Shown here: piece after piece, positions 52,132-60,582 of the stretch
Numbering within the stretch: the first letter of the stretch is position 1
Layout: every line of letters begins with the position of its first letter
NCBI RefSeq assembly: GCF_018141525.1
Contig: NZ_CP064655.1
Coordinates: 248,001 to 312,000, forward strand
Origin: Miltoncostaea marina
GTDB lineage: Bacteria > Actinomycetota > Thermoleophilia > Miltoncostaeales > Miltoncostaeaceae
Length of the DNA stretch: 64,000 nucleotides
Direction: 5' to 3'
The notes under the pieces: generated by a model
Seen by the model: only the letters and a program-made list of their open reading frames with translations
The model's database searches: none
What the model was told of the DNA's origin: nothing
Translations under genes and position numbers: made by a program

Positions 52132-52560
52132 GTGGACGTCCCCGTGCCCGGCGCCGATCAGCTCGGTCAGCACCCCGAGGGTGGAGCGCGGGTGCACGAA
52201 GCCCACGACGTGGCCGCCCAGCCCCCGGCGCCCCCGCTCGTCGATCAGCTCCGCCCCGCGGCCGCGCAGCTCGGCCAGCGCGGCGTCGACGTCCGGCACC
52301 TCGAACGCCACGTGGTGGAAGCCCTCGCCCCGCTTGGCCATGAAGCGGGCGATGGCCCCCTCGGGGTCGAGCGGGCGGATGAGCTCGATCGCCCCGCCCC
52401 CGCCGGAGCACATGAGCGCCTCGACCCCCTGCTCCTCCATCGTCTCGCGCACCGTGACCTCCAGCGGCAGGGTGGCGCGCAGCGCGGCCAGGGCGGCGTC
52501 GAGGTCGGCCACCACGTAGCCCACGTGGTGGATCGGTCCCAGGGCGAGCGGCCCGGTCAC
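52129..52560 (-). CDS. mce: Methylmalonyl-CoA epimerase
   Basis: 143 residues, one VOC module: GPIHHVGYVVADLDAALAALRATLPLE, GGGGAIELIRPLDPEGAIARFMAKRGEGFHHVAFEVPD and GGHVVGFVHPRSTLGVLTELIG. Metal-ligand positions (His in HHVGY, His in HHVAF, Glu near VLTELI) match known epimerases. It interconverts the methylmalonyl-CoA stereoisomers in propionate metabolism. The mutase genes are not in view. GTG overlaps the preceding stop (GTGA). Confidence 0.88.
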   Translation of the reverse strand: MTGPLALGPIHHVGYVVADLDAALAALRATLPLEVTVRETMEEQGVEALMCSGGGGAIELIRPLDPEGAIARFMAKRGEGFHHVAFEVPDVDAALAELRGRGAELIDERGRRGLGGHVVGFVHPRSTLGVLTELIGAGHGDVH

Positions 52561-53651
52561 CGGACGGGGGACAGCCGGGGGTTGGGCCGCTCCTCGCGGC
52601 CGACCTTCGCGCACGGCACGCCGTTCACCCGCACGACGTCGGCGGTGTAGTCGTTGGACCCGCGCAGCAGCGAGGTGCCGACGCCGTACGCGTCGACCGG
52701 GACGCCGCCCTCCTCGAACTCGCGGATGCGGCGCGCGTCGAAGCCGCCCGAGGCGACGATGCGCACGGCGCCGTGGCCGGCGTCGTCGAGCGCCCGCCGG
52801 ACCTTCCAGACCAGCTCGGGCACCACGCCGGTCGGCTTGAAGCGGCCCATCTCCTGCCACAGCGAGCGGTCGACCATGGTGCTGGAGGTGTCCAGGCGCA
52901 CGCCCCACAGGCGCGGGCCCAGCGCGTCGGCCACCTCGAGCGCCGTGCGCACGGAGTCGTTCTCGAAGTCGACGAGCACGGTGATGGCCAGCTCGTGGGC
53001 GAAGCGGTCGGCGAAGCGCTCCGCCGCCGCCACGGTGTCGCCGCCGTAGGCCGCGATCAGCCCGTGGGGGACGGTGCCCATGCCCTTGCCGCCCCACCAC
53101 GACGCCTGGGCGTCGGTCGACACGCCGATCGCGCCCGCGATGTGGGCGGCCCAGCCGTCGCCGGTCTGCACGTGCCAGTGGTCGAAGCGGGCCGGGAAGT
53201 AGAGGATCGGCTTGCCGCCGGCGGCCGCGACGACGTCGCGCACGTTGCGGCTGATCAGCGTGCGCCGCGCCAGCACGCCGAGGTAGAGCGTCTCGAGGTG
53301 GGCGAACAGGCTGTAGTCGCCCGTGATCGTCATCACCGTCTCCCACGGCTCGATCTCGTCGCCGTCGTGGAGGGCGCACACCTCGAGCTCGTCCCAGCCG
53401 GGCTCCCAGCCGCCGTCCGCGAGCCGCCGCCCCGAGCAGAGGCGGAGGATGGCGAGGGCCTCGTCGACGCCGCCGAGCACCGACCGCTCGCGCTGGAAGA
53501 CCTGCATCACCACCCGGGGGCGGTGGTCGTCCCACTCCAGCACCTCGCGGGTGAAGGTGAAGTAGGCGTCGCTGTAGTAGCCCGCCCGCATCTTCTCCAC
53601 CGGCAGCCCGAAGGTCTCGGCGGCGAGCCGCGAGCGGCGCACGGTGGTCAC
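52557..53651 (-). CDS. pncB: Nicotinate phosphoribosyltransferase
   Basis: 364 residues from GTG 53651. Family landmarks: AGYYSDAYFTFTREVLEWDDHRPRVVMQVFQRE, SLFAHLETLYLGVLARRTLISRNVRDVV, KPILYFPARFDHWHVQTGDGWAAHIAGAIGVSTDA, WGVRLDTSSTMVD, VRIVASGGFDARRIREFEEGGVPVDAYGVGTSLL. It salvages nicotinate into NAD. It is the shorter, NAPRT/QPRT-like form and lacks the long insertion of the E. coli enzyme. Overlaps both neighbours by 4 bases. Confidence 0.88.
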   Translation of the reverse strand: MTTVRRSRLAAETFGLPVEKMRAGYYSDAYFTFTREVLEWDDHRPRVVMQVFQRERSVLGGVDEALAILRLCSGRRLADGGWEPGWDELEVCALHDGDEIEPWETVMTITGDYSLFAHLETLYLGVLARRTLISRNVRDVVAAAGGKPILYFPARFDHWHVQTGDGWAAHIAGAIGVSTDAQASWWGGKGMGTVPHGLIAAYGGDTVAAAERFADRFAHELAITVLVDFENDSVRTALEVADALGPRLWGVRLDTSSTMVDRSLWQEMGRFKPTGVVPELVWKVRRALDDAGHGAVRIVASGGFDARRIREFEEGGVPVDAYGVGTSLLRGSNDYTADVVRVNGVPCAKVGREERPNPRLSPVR

Positions 53652-54304
53652 CGCGGCTCCTCGTCGCCGGGCAGGCGCGCCGGGCGGGTCGACCACAGGT
53701 AGCCGAGCGCGAGCAGCGCGAGGGCCGAGATGCCGATCGCGATGACGCCGAGCCAGATGGCGGCGCCGGAGTCCTCGTCGGCGTCCACCCCGCCGCCGGT
53801 GGCCGGGGCGGCCTCCTCGCCCGGCTCGACGATCTGCACGGCGGCCGCCGGGCCGGGGGCGGTCGGCCCGGTCTCGGCCGCCGGGGCGCCGTCGGCCTCG
53901 GGCGGCCCGGTCCAGGGCTTGGTCCGGCCGTCGGCGTAGGTCTGGCGCGCCGGCCAGACGGCGGTCCCGGTCTCCACGGGCGTGCCGAGCAGGCGGAAGT
54001 CGGCGTAGCGGTCGGGGCCGATGCGCCCGCCGCTCCACACCACGGCGCTGAAGCGCCCGTCGTCGCCGCGCACGGGGCGCGCGGTCCACCCCGGCGGCGG
54101 CTCGGCGAAGCTGAACACCGTCACCTGGTCGGGGAACTCGAGCCGCACCTGCGTGGTGTCGACCGACCGCTCCACGGGCACGCGCACCGTGAACTCGACC
54201 GCCTCGCCGCGCGCCACCTCCCCGGGCAGCACCTCGACGTGGGCGGCGGCGGGCGTCGCGGCGGCCGCGAGGGCCACGGCGGCCAGGGCCAGGGCGCGCC
54301 TCAT
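53648..54304 (-). CDS. YcnI-like (DUF1775) protein with C-terminal membrane anchor
   Basis: 218 residues. Signal peptide ends AAAATPAAAHVEVLPGEV; the mature N-terminal His (HVEV) is the copper-binding residue in YcnI. The domain reads VPVERSVDTTQVRLEFPDQVTVFSF, WSGGRIGPDRYADFRLLGTPVE and WTGPPEADGAP. After a Pro/Ala linker there is one transmembrane helix (AIWLGVIAIGISALALLALGYLW). It probably binds extracytoplasmic Cu. No copper transporter gene is next to it. Coupled to its neighbours by 4-base overlaps. Confidence 0.88.
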   Translation of the reverse strand: MRRALALAAVALAAAATPAAAHVEVLPGEVARGEAVEFTVRVPVERSVDTTQVRLEFPDQVTVFSFAEPPPGWTARPVRGDDGRFSAVVWSGGRIGPDRYADFRLLGTPVETGTAVWPARQTYADGRTKPWTGPPEADGAPAAETGPTAPGPAAAVQIVEPGEEAAPATGGGVDADEDSGAAIWLGVIAIGISALALLALGYLWSTRPARLPGDEEPR

Positions 54305-54726
54305 GCGCGCACCGTGTCCGTCAGCGCGTCCAGCATTCCGACGTACATTAGTGCCTGGACCCGGTCGGTCACGGTCATCCGATAGGTGAAGGCGAGCCGT
54401 CCCCGCGCGTCGGCCTCGATCGTCACCCGCGTCCCGTCCGGCTCCGGGGTGAGCGCCGTGCGCGTGCGCGCCCGCAGGCCGGGTCCGCGCGCCTCCCACG
54501 CGATGGCCCGCCCGTCCTCGACCTCGGTCAGCACCGGGCGGGTCCAGAACTCGCGCCCGCGGGGGTGGCGTAGCCGCAGCTCCAGGGCGCTGCCCGGCGC
54601 GAGCGGCCCGTCGAGCGCGGCCGACACGCAGTGCGGGTTCCACGAGGCCCACTCGCCGAACCCCGTCCAGCGGGCCCACACCTCGTCGGCCGCCGCCGGG
54701 GCGACCACCGTCACGACGACCCCCAC
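54301..54726 (-). CDS. SRPBCC-family protein
   Basis: About 141 residues: VVAPAAADEVWARWTGFGEWASWNPHCVSAALDGPLAPGS and LRLRHPRGREFWTRPVLTEVEDGRAIAWEARGPGL, then EPDGTRVTIEADARGRLAF. The conserved W-x-W-NPH segment matches polyketide-cyclase-like SRPBCC proteins. GTG 54726 keeps the first strand complete; GTG 54714 is an alternative. Part of the overlapping run, ATGA-coupled to the YcnI gene. Confidence 0.72.
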   Translation of the reverse strand: MGVVVTVVAPAAADEVWARWTGFGEWASWNPHCVSAALDGPLAPGSALELRLRHPRGREFWTRPVLTEVEDGRAIAWEARGPGLRARTRTALTPEPDGTRVTIEADARGRLAFTYRMTVTDRVQALMYVGMLDALTDTVRA

Positions 54727-54730
54727 GGCG

Positions 54731-55543
54731 TCAGGACGAGGCCGACTCGGCCCGCAGCAGCGCCTCCATCGCCGCCCGCCCGACCAGCATGTCGCCGGGG
54801 CCCGGCTCGCGGGTGACGAAGCCCGACTGCACCGCGTGGCCCACGCCGTGCACGAGGCGGGAGACCGGGTGCGCCGGCCGCCGCGCCGAGAACGAGAACA
54901 CCTCGACGGCCGCGCCGATGCTGACGCCGGCGATCGCCGCGCGCGCGCCGATCGCCCGGCGGCCGAGCCGCCGCGCGACGGTGTTGCCGAGCGTCGTCGC
55001 CACCAGCAGCGGCAGGATGAGGTTGCTGCCGCAGCGGTCGTGCTCCTTCGCGTGGCCCTCGGCGTTGACGATCTCATCGACGCCGCCCGCCTCGTAGGCC
55101 GCGATGCTCTTGTGCTCGACCGCGTGCCAGACCGCCGCCCGCGAGCCGCGCAGCGTGACGAGCGCCGGCGCCAGCCCCGCGACCGCGCCGACCGCCTCCT
55201 GGGCCAGGATCGAGCGCAGCCGGCGGCGCGCCACCGCCGCGACGACCGTTGCGCCCAGCGCCACGCCCATGCTGCCGCGGTCCTCCATCGCGAAGCGGGC
55301 CTGGGGCAGGCCGCGCCGGACCGCGGGCAGGACGGCGAAGGCCTCGCCCAGCCGCACCAGGCCGCGGGCGACGGGCAGGTCGGTCAGGCGGCCGGCGCGC
55401 AGCAGGCGCTTGCGGCCGGACGCGACGACCACGCGGCCGTCGGCGTCGCGCACGGCGGCGGCCCAGTGCTTCGGCCCGTGCACGAGCAGGCCGTTGGCGA
55501 GGGCCATGCCGCCGAGTCGGTTGGCGCGTGGGGGCTCGGACAT
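54731..55543 (-). CDS. DUF1385-family membrane-associated protein
   Basis: 270 residues. Family signature GGMALANGLLVHGPKHWAAAVR and VWHAVEHKSIAAYEAGGVDEIVNAEGHAKEHDRCGSNLIL (His/Glu/Cys-rich, probably metal-binding), followed by hydrophobic C-terminal helices. The first half also has hydrophobic Ala/Val stretches. It is often called a metal-dependent enzyme, but its reaction is unproven. Start ATG 55543 with a leaderless-type promoter, so it probably opens the minus-strand run down to 52129. Confidence 0.8.
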   Translation of the reverse strand: MSEPPRANRLGGMALANGLLVHGPKHWAAAVRDADGRVVVASGRKRLLRAGRLTDLPVARGLVRLGEAFAVLPAVRRGLPQARFAMEDRGSMGVALGATVVAAVARRRLRSILAQEAVGAVAGLAPALVTLRGSRAAVWHAVEHKSIAAYEAGGVDEIVNAEGHAKEHDRCGSNLILPLLVATTLGNTVARRLGRRAIGARAAIAGVSIGAAVEVFSFSARRPAHPVSRLVHGVGHAVQSGFVTREPGPGDMLVGRAAMEALLRAESASS

Positions 55544-55549
55544 TCCCGG

Positions 55550-55555
55550 AGCGTA
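55550..55555 (-). promoter_or_regulatory. TACGCT -10 box of the DUF1385 run
   Basis: On the minus strand TACGCT is 6 nt before the ATG at 55543, with no Shine-Dalgarno; the same hexamer occurs at 9075 and 42130. Confidence 0.5.
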
Positions 55556-55574
55556 GCGTGGCCCGCGGCGCGGG

Positions 55575-56960
55575 CTACCGCGCGCCGCGCAGGGCGACCG
55601 TCCGCGCCGACCGCCCGGTGTCGGCGGTCAGGGCGTGCCGGCCGGCGCCGAGCGCGTCGCGCAGCCGCGCCGGCAGCGCGACGGTCACCGCGCGCCGCCG
55701 CGGCGTCACCATGGCGGCCGCCACGACCGGACCGCCGCCGCGGCGCAGCGTCAGCAGCACCCGGCCCGGCCGCGACAGCGCGAGGCGCACGCGCGGCGCC
55801 GCGCCGCCGCGGCGCGCGACGCGGAGCGCCCGCACGACCGGCCGCGCGGGCGCCCGGAGGGTGCGGGCGAGCACGGGCTCGCTGCCGCTGGACCCGATCG
55901 GCTCGCTGATCGCGAGCATGTCGCCGGCCGCGTCGACGCGCAGCCACGTCGCCGGCTGGTCGGCGACGACGGGGCGCGACAGCCAGCGGCCGCCCGCCGG
56001 CCTGCGGGCCAGCCGGGTGCCGTCCTCCGCCGCCATCACCGTGTCGCCCAGCGGCCCGACGGCCAGCGCGTCGACGCAGCATCCGGCGCCCGTCACGGCC
56101 CGCGGGCGGCTCCACCGCCCGCCGGGCGCGCGCGTGAAGGCGCGCACGCCGGGCCGCACCGCCGTGCCGCTCGTCACGAGGACCGCGGTGCCCGCACCGT
56201 CGACGGCCAGCCCCGACACGCCGAGGGCCCCCGCCCGCCCCACGTGCGCGGGCCGGCTCCACCGCGCCGCGCCGCGCCGGTGCTCCGCCGCCACGATGCG
56301 GCCGGCAGGCGCCTCCCACGCGACGGTCCCGCGCCCGGCGGCGTCGACGGCCGCCGCGAGGCCGGACGGGCTGCCGGCGAGCCGCGCGATCGTCCGCGGC
56401 GGGGACCAGGCGCCGCCGGGGCGGCGGTCGGCGGCCACGACCGCCGAGCGGCCTGCGGAGCGACGGGCCCAGGCCACGAGCACGTCGCCCGAGGCGCCCG
56501 CCGCCACGACCGGCCCGCGGGTGACGCCCCGCGCCCCCGCGAGGCGTCGCGTGCTCCGGGCGCCGTCCGGCGGACGCGTCGCGACGCGCACCGCCCCGTC
56601 GGCGAGCCAGGCCGTCGCCGTGGTGCCGTCCGGGGCGACGGCGGCGGACCGCCGGTCGCGCATCGCGAGCGGCCCGGCGGGCGCGCCGGGCCACGCGTCG
56701 CCGGGCCGCGCGGCGCCCTGCGACCACGGGCCCGCCGGCGGGCGCGCCGCGCGCACGAGCCGCGACGGCCCGGCGACGGCGCAGTCGTCGCGGACCGCGA
56801 GCAGCACGTCCGCGGCCCCGGCCCGGTCGAGGCTCGCCTCGAGCACGTCCCCGCAGCCGGTCAGCGTCACGGCGGGGCCCCACGCCGCGGTCGCCCCGGC
56901 GGCGGGCGCGACGGCGAGGGCGAGGACGGCGCCGGCGAGGAGGCCGCCCGCCCGCCTCAC
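55575..56960 (-). CDS. Secreted repeat protein, beta-propeller-like
   Basis: 461 residues. Signal peptide GLLAGAVLALAVAPAAGATA. Regular repeats with a Trp-rich pattern: GPWSQGAARPG, RRSAAVAPDGTTATAWLADGAVRVATRPPDG, GDVLVAWARRSAGRSAVVAADRRPGGAWSPP, GTVAWEAPAGRIVAAEHRRGAARWSRP, VDGAGTAVLVTSG, GGRWSRPRAVTG. These look like blades of a propeller, with an Ig-like C-terminal part (LRVARRGGAAPRVRLALSRPGRVLLTLRRGG). No family named. GTG overlaps the upstream ThyX-family stop by 4 bases. Confidence 0.68.
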   Translation of the reverse strand: MRRAGGLLAGAVLALAVAPAAGATAAWGPAVTLTGCGDVLEASLDRAGAADVLLAVRDDCAVAGPSRLVRAARPPAGPWSQGAARPGDAWPGAPAGPLAMRDRRSAAVAPDGTTATAWLADGAVRVATRPPDGARSTRRLAGARGVTRGPVVAAGASGDVLVAWARRSAGRSAVVAADRRPGGAWSPPRTIARLAGSPSGLAAAVDAAGRGTVAWEAPAGRIVAAEHRRGAARWSRPAHVGRAGALGVSGLAVDGAGTAVLVTSGTAVRPGVRAFTRAPGGRWSRPRAVTGAGCCVDALAVGPLGDTVMAAEDGTRLARRPAGGRWLSRPVVADQPATWLRVDAAGDMLAISEPIGSSGSEPVLARTLRAPARPVVRALRVARRGGAAPRVRLALSRPGRVLLTLRRGGGPVVAAAMVTPRRRAVTVALPARLRDALGAGRHALTADTGRSARTVALRGAR

Positions 56961-58549
56961 GGCCGGGCCCGGCGCGCCTCGAGGCGCCGCTCTGCGGCGA
57001 GCCGCCCGGCGGCCGGGTCGCTGGCGTCGACGAAGGTCATCATCGCGGCGATCGCGCGGTGGCCGGCGACCTCCGCGATCTGCCGGTGCATCTCGCGCGC
57101 CACCGCGCGGTACGACTCGTGGCCCTGCGGCTGGCTGCGCAGCTCGACGAGGTGCATGGCCTCCCGCGCGTTCATCGTCATCGTGAATCGGATGCGGTGG
57201 GCGAGGGTGACGGCGTAGGCGGCCTCGTGTGGGAACGGGCCGGTCAGCGCGTCGTGCAGCTCCGTGCAGCGCGCCTGCACCGCGGCGTAGGCGCCGGCCC
57301 CGCCGGCGGCGGCGACCTCGTCGGGCACGTCGTAGCCCAGCCGCGGCGTGAGGGGCTGCGCCTGCAGGGTGAGCATGCGGTGGCGCTGCAGGTCCCGGTA
57401 CGCGCCGTAGTCGCAGACGACGTCGAAGGTGTAGGTGGTCGCCTCCAGCGCCCGCCCCGGGCGCTGACGGCGGTCGCCGCGCTCGCCGGCCCACTCGGCG
57501 AGCGCGGCGGCGCGCGCCGGCGGGTCGAGCGCCAGGACGCGGCTGCGCACGTCGGCCAGCGGGCGCCCGCCGGCCGGCCAGAGGGCGTGGGCCAGCACGC
57601 GCGCCTCGCCGTCGGGATCGAAGTCGACCAGCCGCACGGAGGCGCCGGCCGGGGCGTGGGCCGGGTCGCCCAGCAGGCGGTCGGCGAGCTCGGCGGCCGC
57701 GCGGTCCACGCCGGCCAGGTACTCCCCGTGGGCCACCCCGCGGTCCGGCCGGTCGACGCGGGTGAGGAAGGCCGGGATCACCTTGCGCAGCTCGCGCAGC
57801 ATGGCGGCGGCGCAGTCGCGCGCCTCGGGCAGCGGGTGCGCCGCCATGCGCACGATCATGGCCTCGTAGGCCTGGCCCGAGGCGAAGATGCCGACGTTCG
57901 CGGTCGTGGCGGCGGGCAGCAGGCCGCGCAGCAGGTCGAGCGCCTTGGCCCGCACCGCGCGCTCGCGCGCCGCGGGCGGCGTGCCGGGGTCGTCGGGCAC
58001 GCCGGCGGCGACGTGCTCCACCAGGCGCGGCAGCAGCGCGGCGTAGCCCTCGAAGGCCGCGTCGAGCGCGGCGGTGTACGCCGGCCCGAGCTCCGGGTGG
58101 GCCAGCACGGCGGGCGGGCGGTGGTAGCGGTAGCGGCCGCCCGGCCGGTCGGTGAACGCGATGTACCGCGTCGACTGCTCGAGGTAGCTCGCGAGCCGGC
58201 CCCACTGGAGCACCTTGGTGAGCAGGTTGGACGCGCCCTCCACGGCGAGGTGGGCGGCGCCGAGCTGGGCCACGGAGTCGTCGCCGTACTCGGCGAGCAC
58301 CCGCCCGTAGAGCGCCTCGGCGCGCTCCGAGCCGACCTCCGCCGCGGGCGCCGCGGGGCCGCCGTCGCCGGGCATGAACTCGTCCAGCAGCAGCCGCCGC
58401 AGCGACTTGGGGCTGCGCGAGTAGCGGGCGAACAGGGCGCCCTTCACGACCTCGGGGAGCCCGGTCAGCGCGAACACCGGGCCGGTCGTGTCGGTCACGA
58501 ACGGGGCGAGCCGTTCGCGCTCTCGTGCGTCCAGGTCGACGTTGGTCAA
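56957..58549 (-). CDS. Double-domain ThyX-family (FAD-dependent thymidylate synthase-like) protein
   Basis: 530 residues, about twice a normal ThyX (~220-250). The N-half contains FALTGLPEVVKGALFARYSRSP and WGRLASYLEQSTRYIAF (116-132), an echo of the ThyX motif RHRxxSxNExSxRY with the RHR lost. The C-half contains YGAYRDLQRHRMLTLQAQPLTP (RHR at 389-391), where the downstream Ser/Arg residues are lost, and NAREAMHLVELRSQPQGHESYR. Family members usually provide the dTMP methylation site by dimer contacts, so the active site may be split or lost here. TTG start. It overlaps the next gene by 4 bases. Confidence 0.75.
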   Translation of the reverse strand: MTNVDLDARERERLAPFVTDTTGPVFALTGLPEVVKGALFARYSRSPKSLRRLLLDEFMPGDGGPAAPAAEVGSERAEALYGRVLAEYGDDSVAQLGAAHLAVEGASNLLTKVLQWGRLASYLEQSTRYIAFTDRPGGRYRYHRPPAVLAHPELGPAYTAALDAAFEGYAALLPRLVEHVAAGVPDDPGTPPAARERAVRAKALDLLRGLLPAATTANVGIFASGQAYEAMIVRMAAHPLPEARDCAAAMLRELRKVIPAFLTRVDRPDRGVAHGEYLAGVDRAAAELADRLLGDPAHAPAGASVRLVDFDPDGEARVLAHALWPAGGRPLADVRSRVLALDPPARAAALAEWAGERGDRRQRPGRALEATTYTFDVVCDYGAYRDLQRHRMLTLQAQPLTPRLGYDVPDEVAAAGGAGAYAAVQARCTELHDALTGPFPHEAAYAVTLAHRIRFTMTMNAREAMHLVELRSQPQGHESYRAVAREMHRQIAEVAGHRAIAAMMTFVDASDPAAGRLAAERRLEARRARP

Positions 58550-58602
58550 TTCATGCCATCCGGGGGGGTACGGCGGGCCACGTGCTCCGGCATCCTAGTG
58601 CC

Positions 58603-60195
58603 GTGCTCCGCCGCCCCATCGTCGCCCTGTCAGCCGCATGCGCGCTCGGCGCGGCCGCGCTGGGCGGCGCCGGCGCGGGGGAGCGCCCCGCCGCGCCTGC
58701 GCCCTCGGCCGAGCCGGCGCCGCCCCCGGCCGTCTGCCGCACCCCGCCGGCGGGCGCCTGGCCCGCGGTGGGCGACGCGGGCGCCGTGCCCGACCTCACG
58801 CCCTACCAGGACCACCTCGGCGCCCTCGGCGCCGGCGGCGCCGCCCGGGGCGCCGGCGTGCGCATCGCCGACGTCGAGTACGAGTGGCGCGAGCGCCACG
58901 TGGAGCTCGCCGGCCGCGGCCTGGCCGCCGGGCCCCTGACGGGCCTGCCCCCGGAGTACCGGTCGGCCGACCACGGTACGGCGGTCCTCGGCATCCTCGG
59001 CGGCGAGGACGACGGCGCGGGCATCAGCGGCATCGCGCCCGACGCCGAGCTCGTGCCCGTCGCGCCGCACTCGGCGGCCGGGGGCTACCGGCCCGCCGAG
59101 GCGATCCGCGACGCCGCCGCGCGCCTGGCCCCCGGCGACGTGCTGCTCGTGGAGCTGCAGGGGATGGTCGCGCAGGGGCCCGCCGACCCGGGCGTGCCGC
59201 GCTATACGCCGATCGAGTTCCTGCCGGGGGTGCGCGCCGCCATCCGCGAGGCGGTCGACGCCGGCATCACCGTCGTGGAGCCGGCGGGCAACGGCGACGG
59301 CGACATCGGCGCGCTGGCGCCGTGGCTGGCCGGGCCCGACGCGCCCGACCACAGCGGCGCCATCGTGGTGGGCGCCGGCGGCGGCGCGCAGGACGACTCG
59401 CCCGCCGCCGACCGTCAGCGCATCGAGGGCTCGAACTTCGGCGCCCGGGTCGACCTGCAGGGCCACGGCGCCGGCGTGGTGACGAGCGGCTACGGCGACG
59501 CGGGGTGGGGGGCGTCGGGCGACCGCTCCTACACGGCCTGCTTCGACGGCACCTCGAGCGCGGCGGCCACCGTGGCGGGCGCCGTGGCCGTGGTGCAGAG
59601 CGCCGAGATCGCACGCGACGGCACGCCGCTCACGCCGGCCGAGGTGCGCGACCTGCTCGTGGCCACCGGCGCGCCCCAGGTCGCCCCGGAGGAGGGCCGC
59701 ATCGGCCCGCGGCCGGACGTCGCCGCGGCCGTCGCGCGGCTCGGCGCCGGGCTGCCGGCATCGCCGCCCGCGGGCGAGCCCGCGCCGCCGCCCTCGCCAC
59801 CGCCCGCGCCGCCCGCGCCCGCGACCGCCCCCGCGGTGACGGCCGTCGCGCCCGCGGCCGGCGCGGCGGGCGCCCGCGTGCGCGGGGCCCGGGCGGTCCG
59901 CCGGGTCGCGGCGGTCCGGCGCGTCCGCGCGTCGGTGGACCGCCGGGCCGGCCGCCTCGTGCTGCGCCTGTCCGGCCTCGCGCCCCGGGCCACCGTGCGC
60001 GTGGGCGGGCGCCGGGTGCGCGTGGCGCGCGGCCGCGCCGTCGTGCGCGACCCGCGCCTGCGACGCGCCGCGACGCGCCGCCTGATCGTGACCGTGACGG
60101 CGCCGCGGCGCGCCGGCGTCACCTACGCCGGCGCGCGCATGCGGGTGGTGGTGCCGCCGCGCGGCGCGCCGCGCGTGGCGCGGCTGCGCGGCTGA
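58603..60195 (+). CDS. S8-family subtilisin-like serine protease with C-terminal domain
   Basis: 530 residues from GTG 58603. Leader VALSAACALGAAALGGAGAG. The catalytic triad is D90 (VRIADVEYEW), H124 (DHGTAVLGILGG) and S318 (FDGTSSAAATVAG), with oxyanion N230 (EPAGNGDG). The prodomain is short or absent. After a Pro/Ala linker, a basic, Arg-rich beta-like domain (VRRVRASVDRRAGRLVLRLSGLAPRATVRVGGRRVRV) completes the chain. Secreted protease; substrate unknown. Divergent from the ThyX-family gene. Confidence 0.85.
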   Translation: MLRRPIVALSAACALGAAALGGAGAGERPAAPAPSAEPAPPPAVCRTPPAGAWPAVGDAGAVPDLTPYQDHLGALGAGGAARGAGVRIADVEYEWRERHVELAGRGLAAGPLTGLPPEYRSADHGTAVLGILGGEDDGAGISGIAPDAELVPVAPHSAAGGYRPAEAIRDAAARLAPGDVLLVELQGMVAQGPADPGVPRYTPIEFLPGVRAAIREAVDAGITVVEPAGNGDGDIGALAPWLAGPDAPDHSGAIVVGAGGGAQDDSPAADRQRIEGSNFGARVDLQGHGAGVVTSGYGDAGWGASGDRSYTACFDGTSSAAATVAGAVAVVQSAEIARDGTPLTPAEVRDLLVATGAPQVAPEEGRIGPRPDVAAAVARLGAGLPASPPAGEPAPPPSPPPAPPAPATAPAVTAVAPAAGAAGARVRGARAVRRVAAVRRVRASVDRRAGRLVLRLSGLAPRATVRVGGRRVRVARGRAVVRDPRLRRAATRRLIVTVTAPRRAGVTYAGARMRVVVPPRGAPRVARLRG

Positions 60196-60213
60196 GCCCG
60201 GCGGGCCGCCGGG

Positions 60214-60582
60214 CTACCAGGAGTAGCCCGTCGCCCCGCTCGTGTCGGTCTGGTCCATCGGCCACACCTCGGGGAGGTCGACCGCGAAGTTGCCCTCCTC
60301 GTCGGCGTGCTTCTCGTGCCATTCGGTGAAGTTCGGGATGGAGAAGCCCACGACCCGGAACGAGTGGCGGTCGACCCGCACGATGAGCTCGCGCTCGGGG
60401 TCGAGCACCGCGAGCGCCGGCTGCGGGATGCCGTACGAGCAGTGGTAGGCGTCCTTCTCCTTGTCGTACCTCGTCATCGCGTCGGACGGCGAGTGCGTGC
60501 CCGCGCCGACGGCGGAGGCGGGGCCCTCCGGCGGCTCCTCCGGGGGCGGCGCGCCGGGGCCGGGTGGCGGGGTGGTGCTCAT
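60214..60582 (-). CDS. Conserved-looking acidic protein, unrecognised
   Basis: 122 residues. After a Pro/Gly-rich start (MSTTPPPGPGAPPPEEPPEGP) comes a compact part: RYDKEKDAYHCSYGIPQPALAVLDPERELIVRVDRHSFRVVGFSIPNFTEWHEKHADEEGNFAVDLPEVW. The RVVGFSIPNF strand-loop looks like DUF2283-type small domains, but the match is weak. It overlaps YqeY by 4 bases on the same strand. Function not known. Confidence 0.5.
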   Translation of the reverse strand: MSTTPPPGPGAPPPEEPPEGPASAVGAGTHSPSDAMTRYDKEKDAYHCSYGIPQPALAVLDPERELIVRVDRHSFRVVGFSIPNFTEWHEKHADEEGNFAVDLPEVWPMDQTDTSGATGYSW

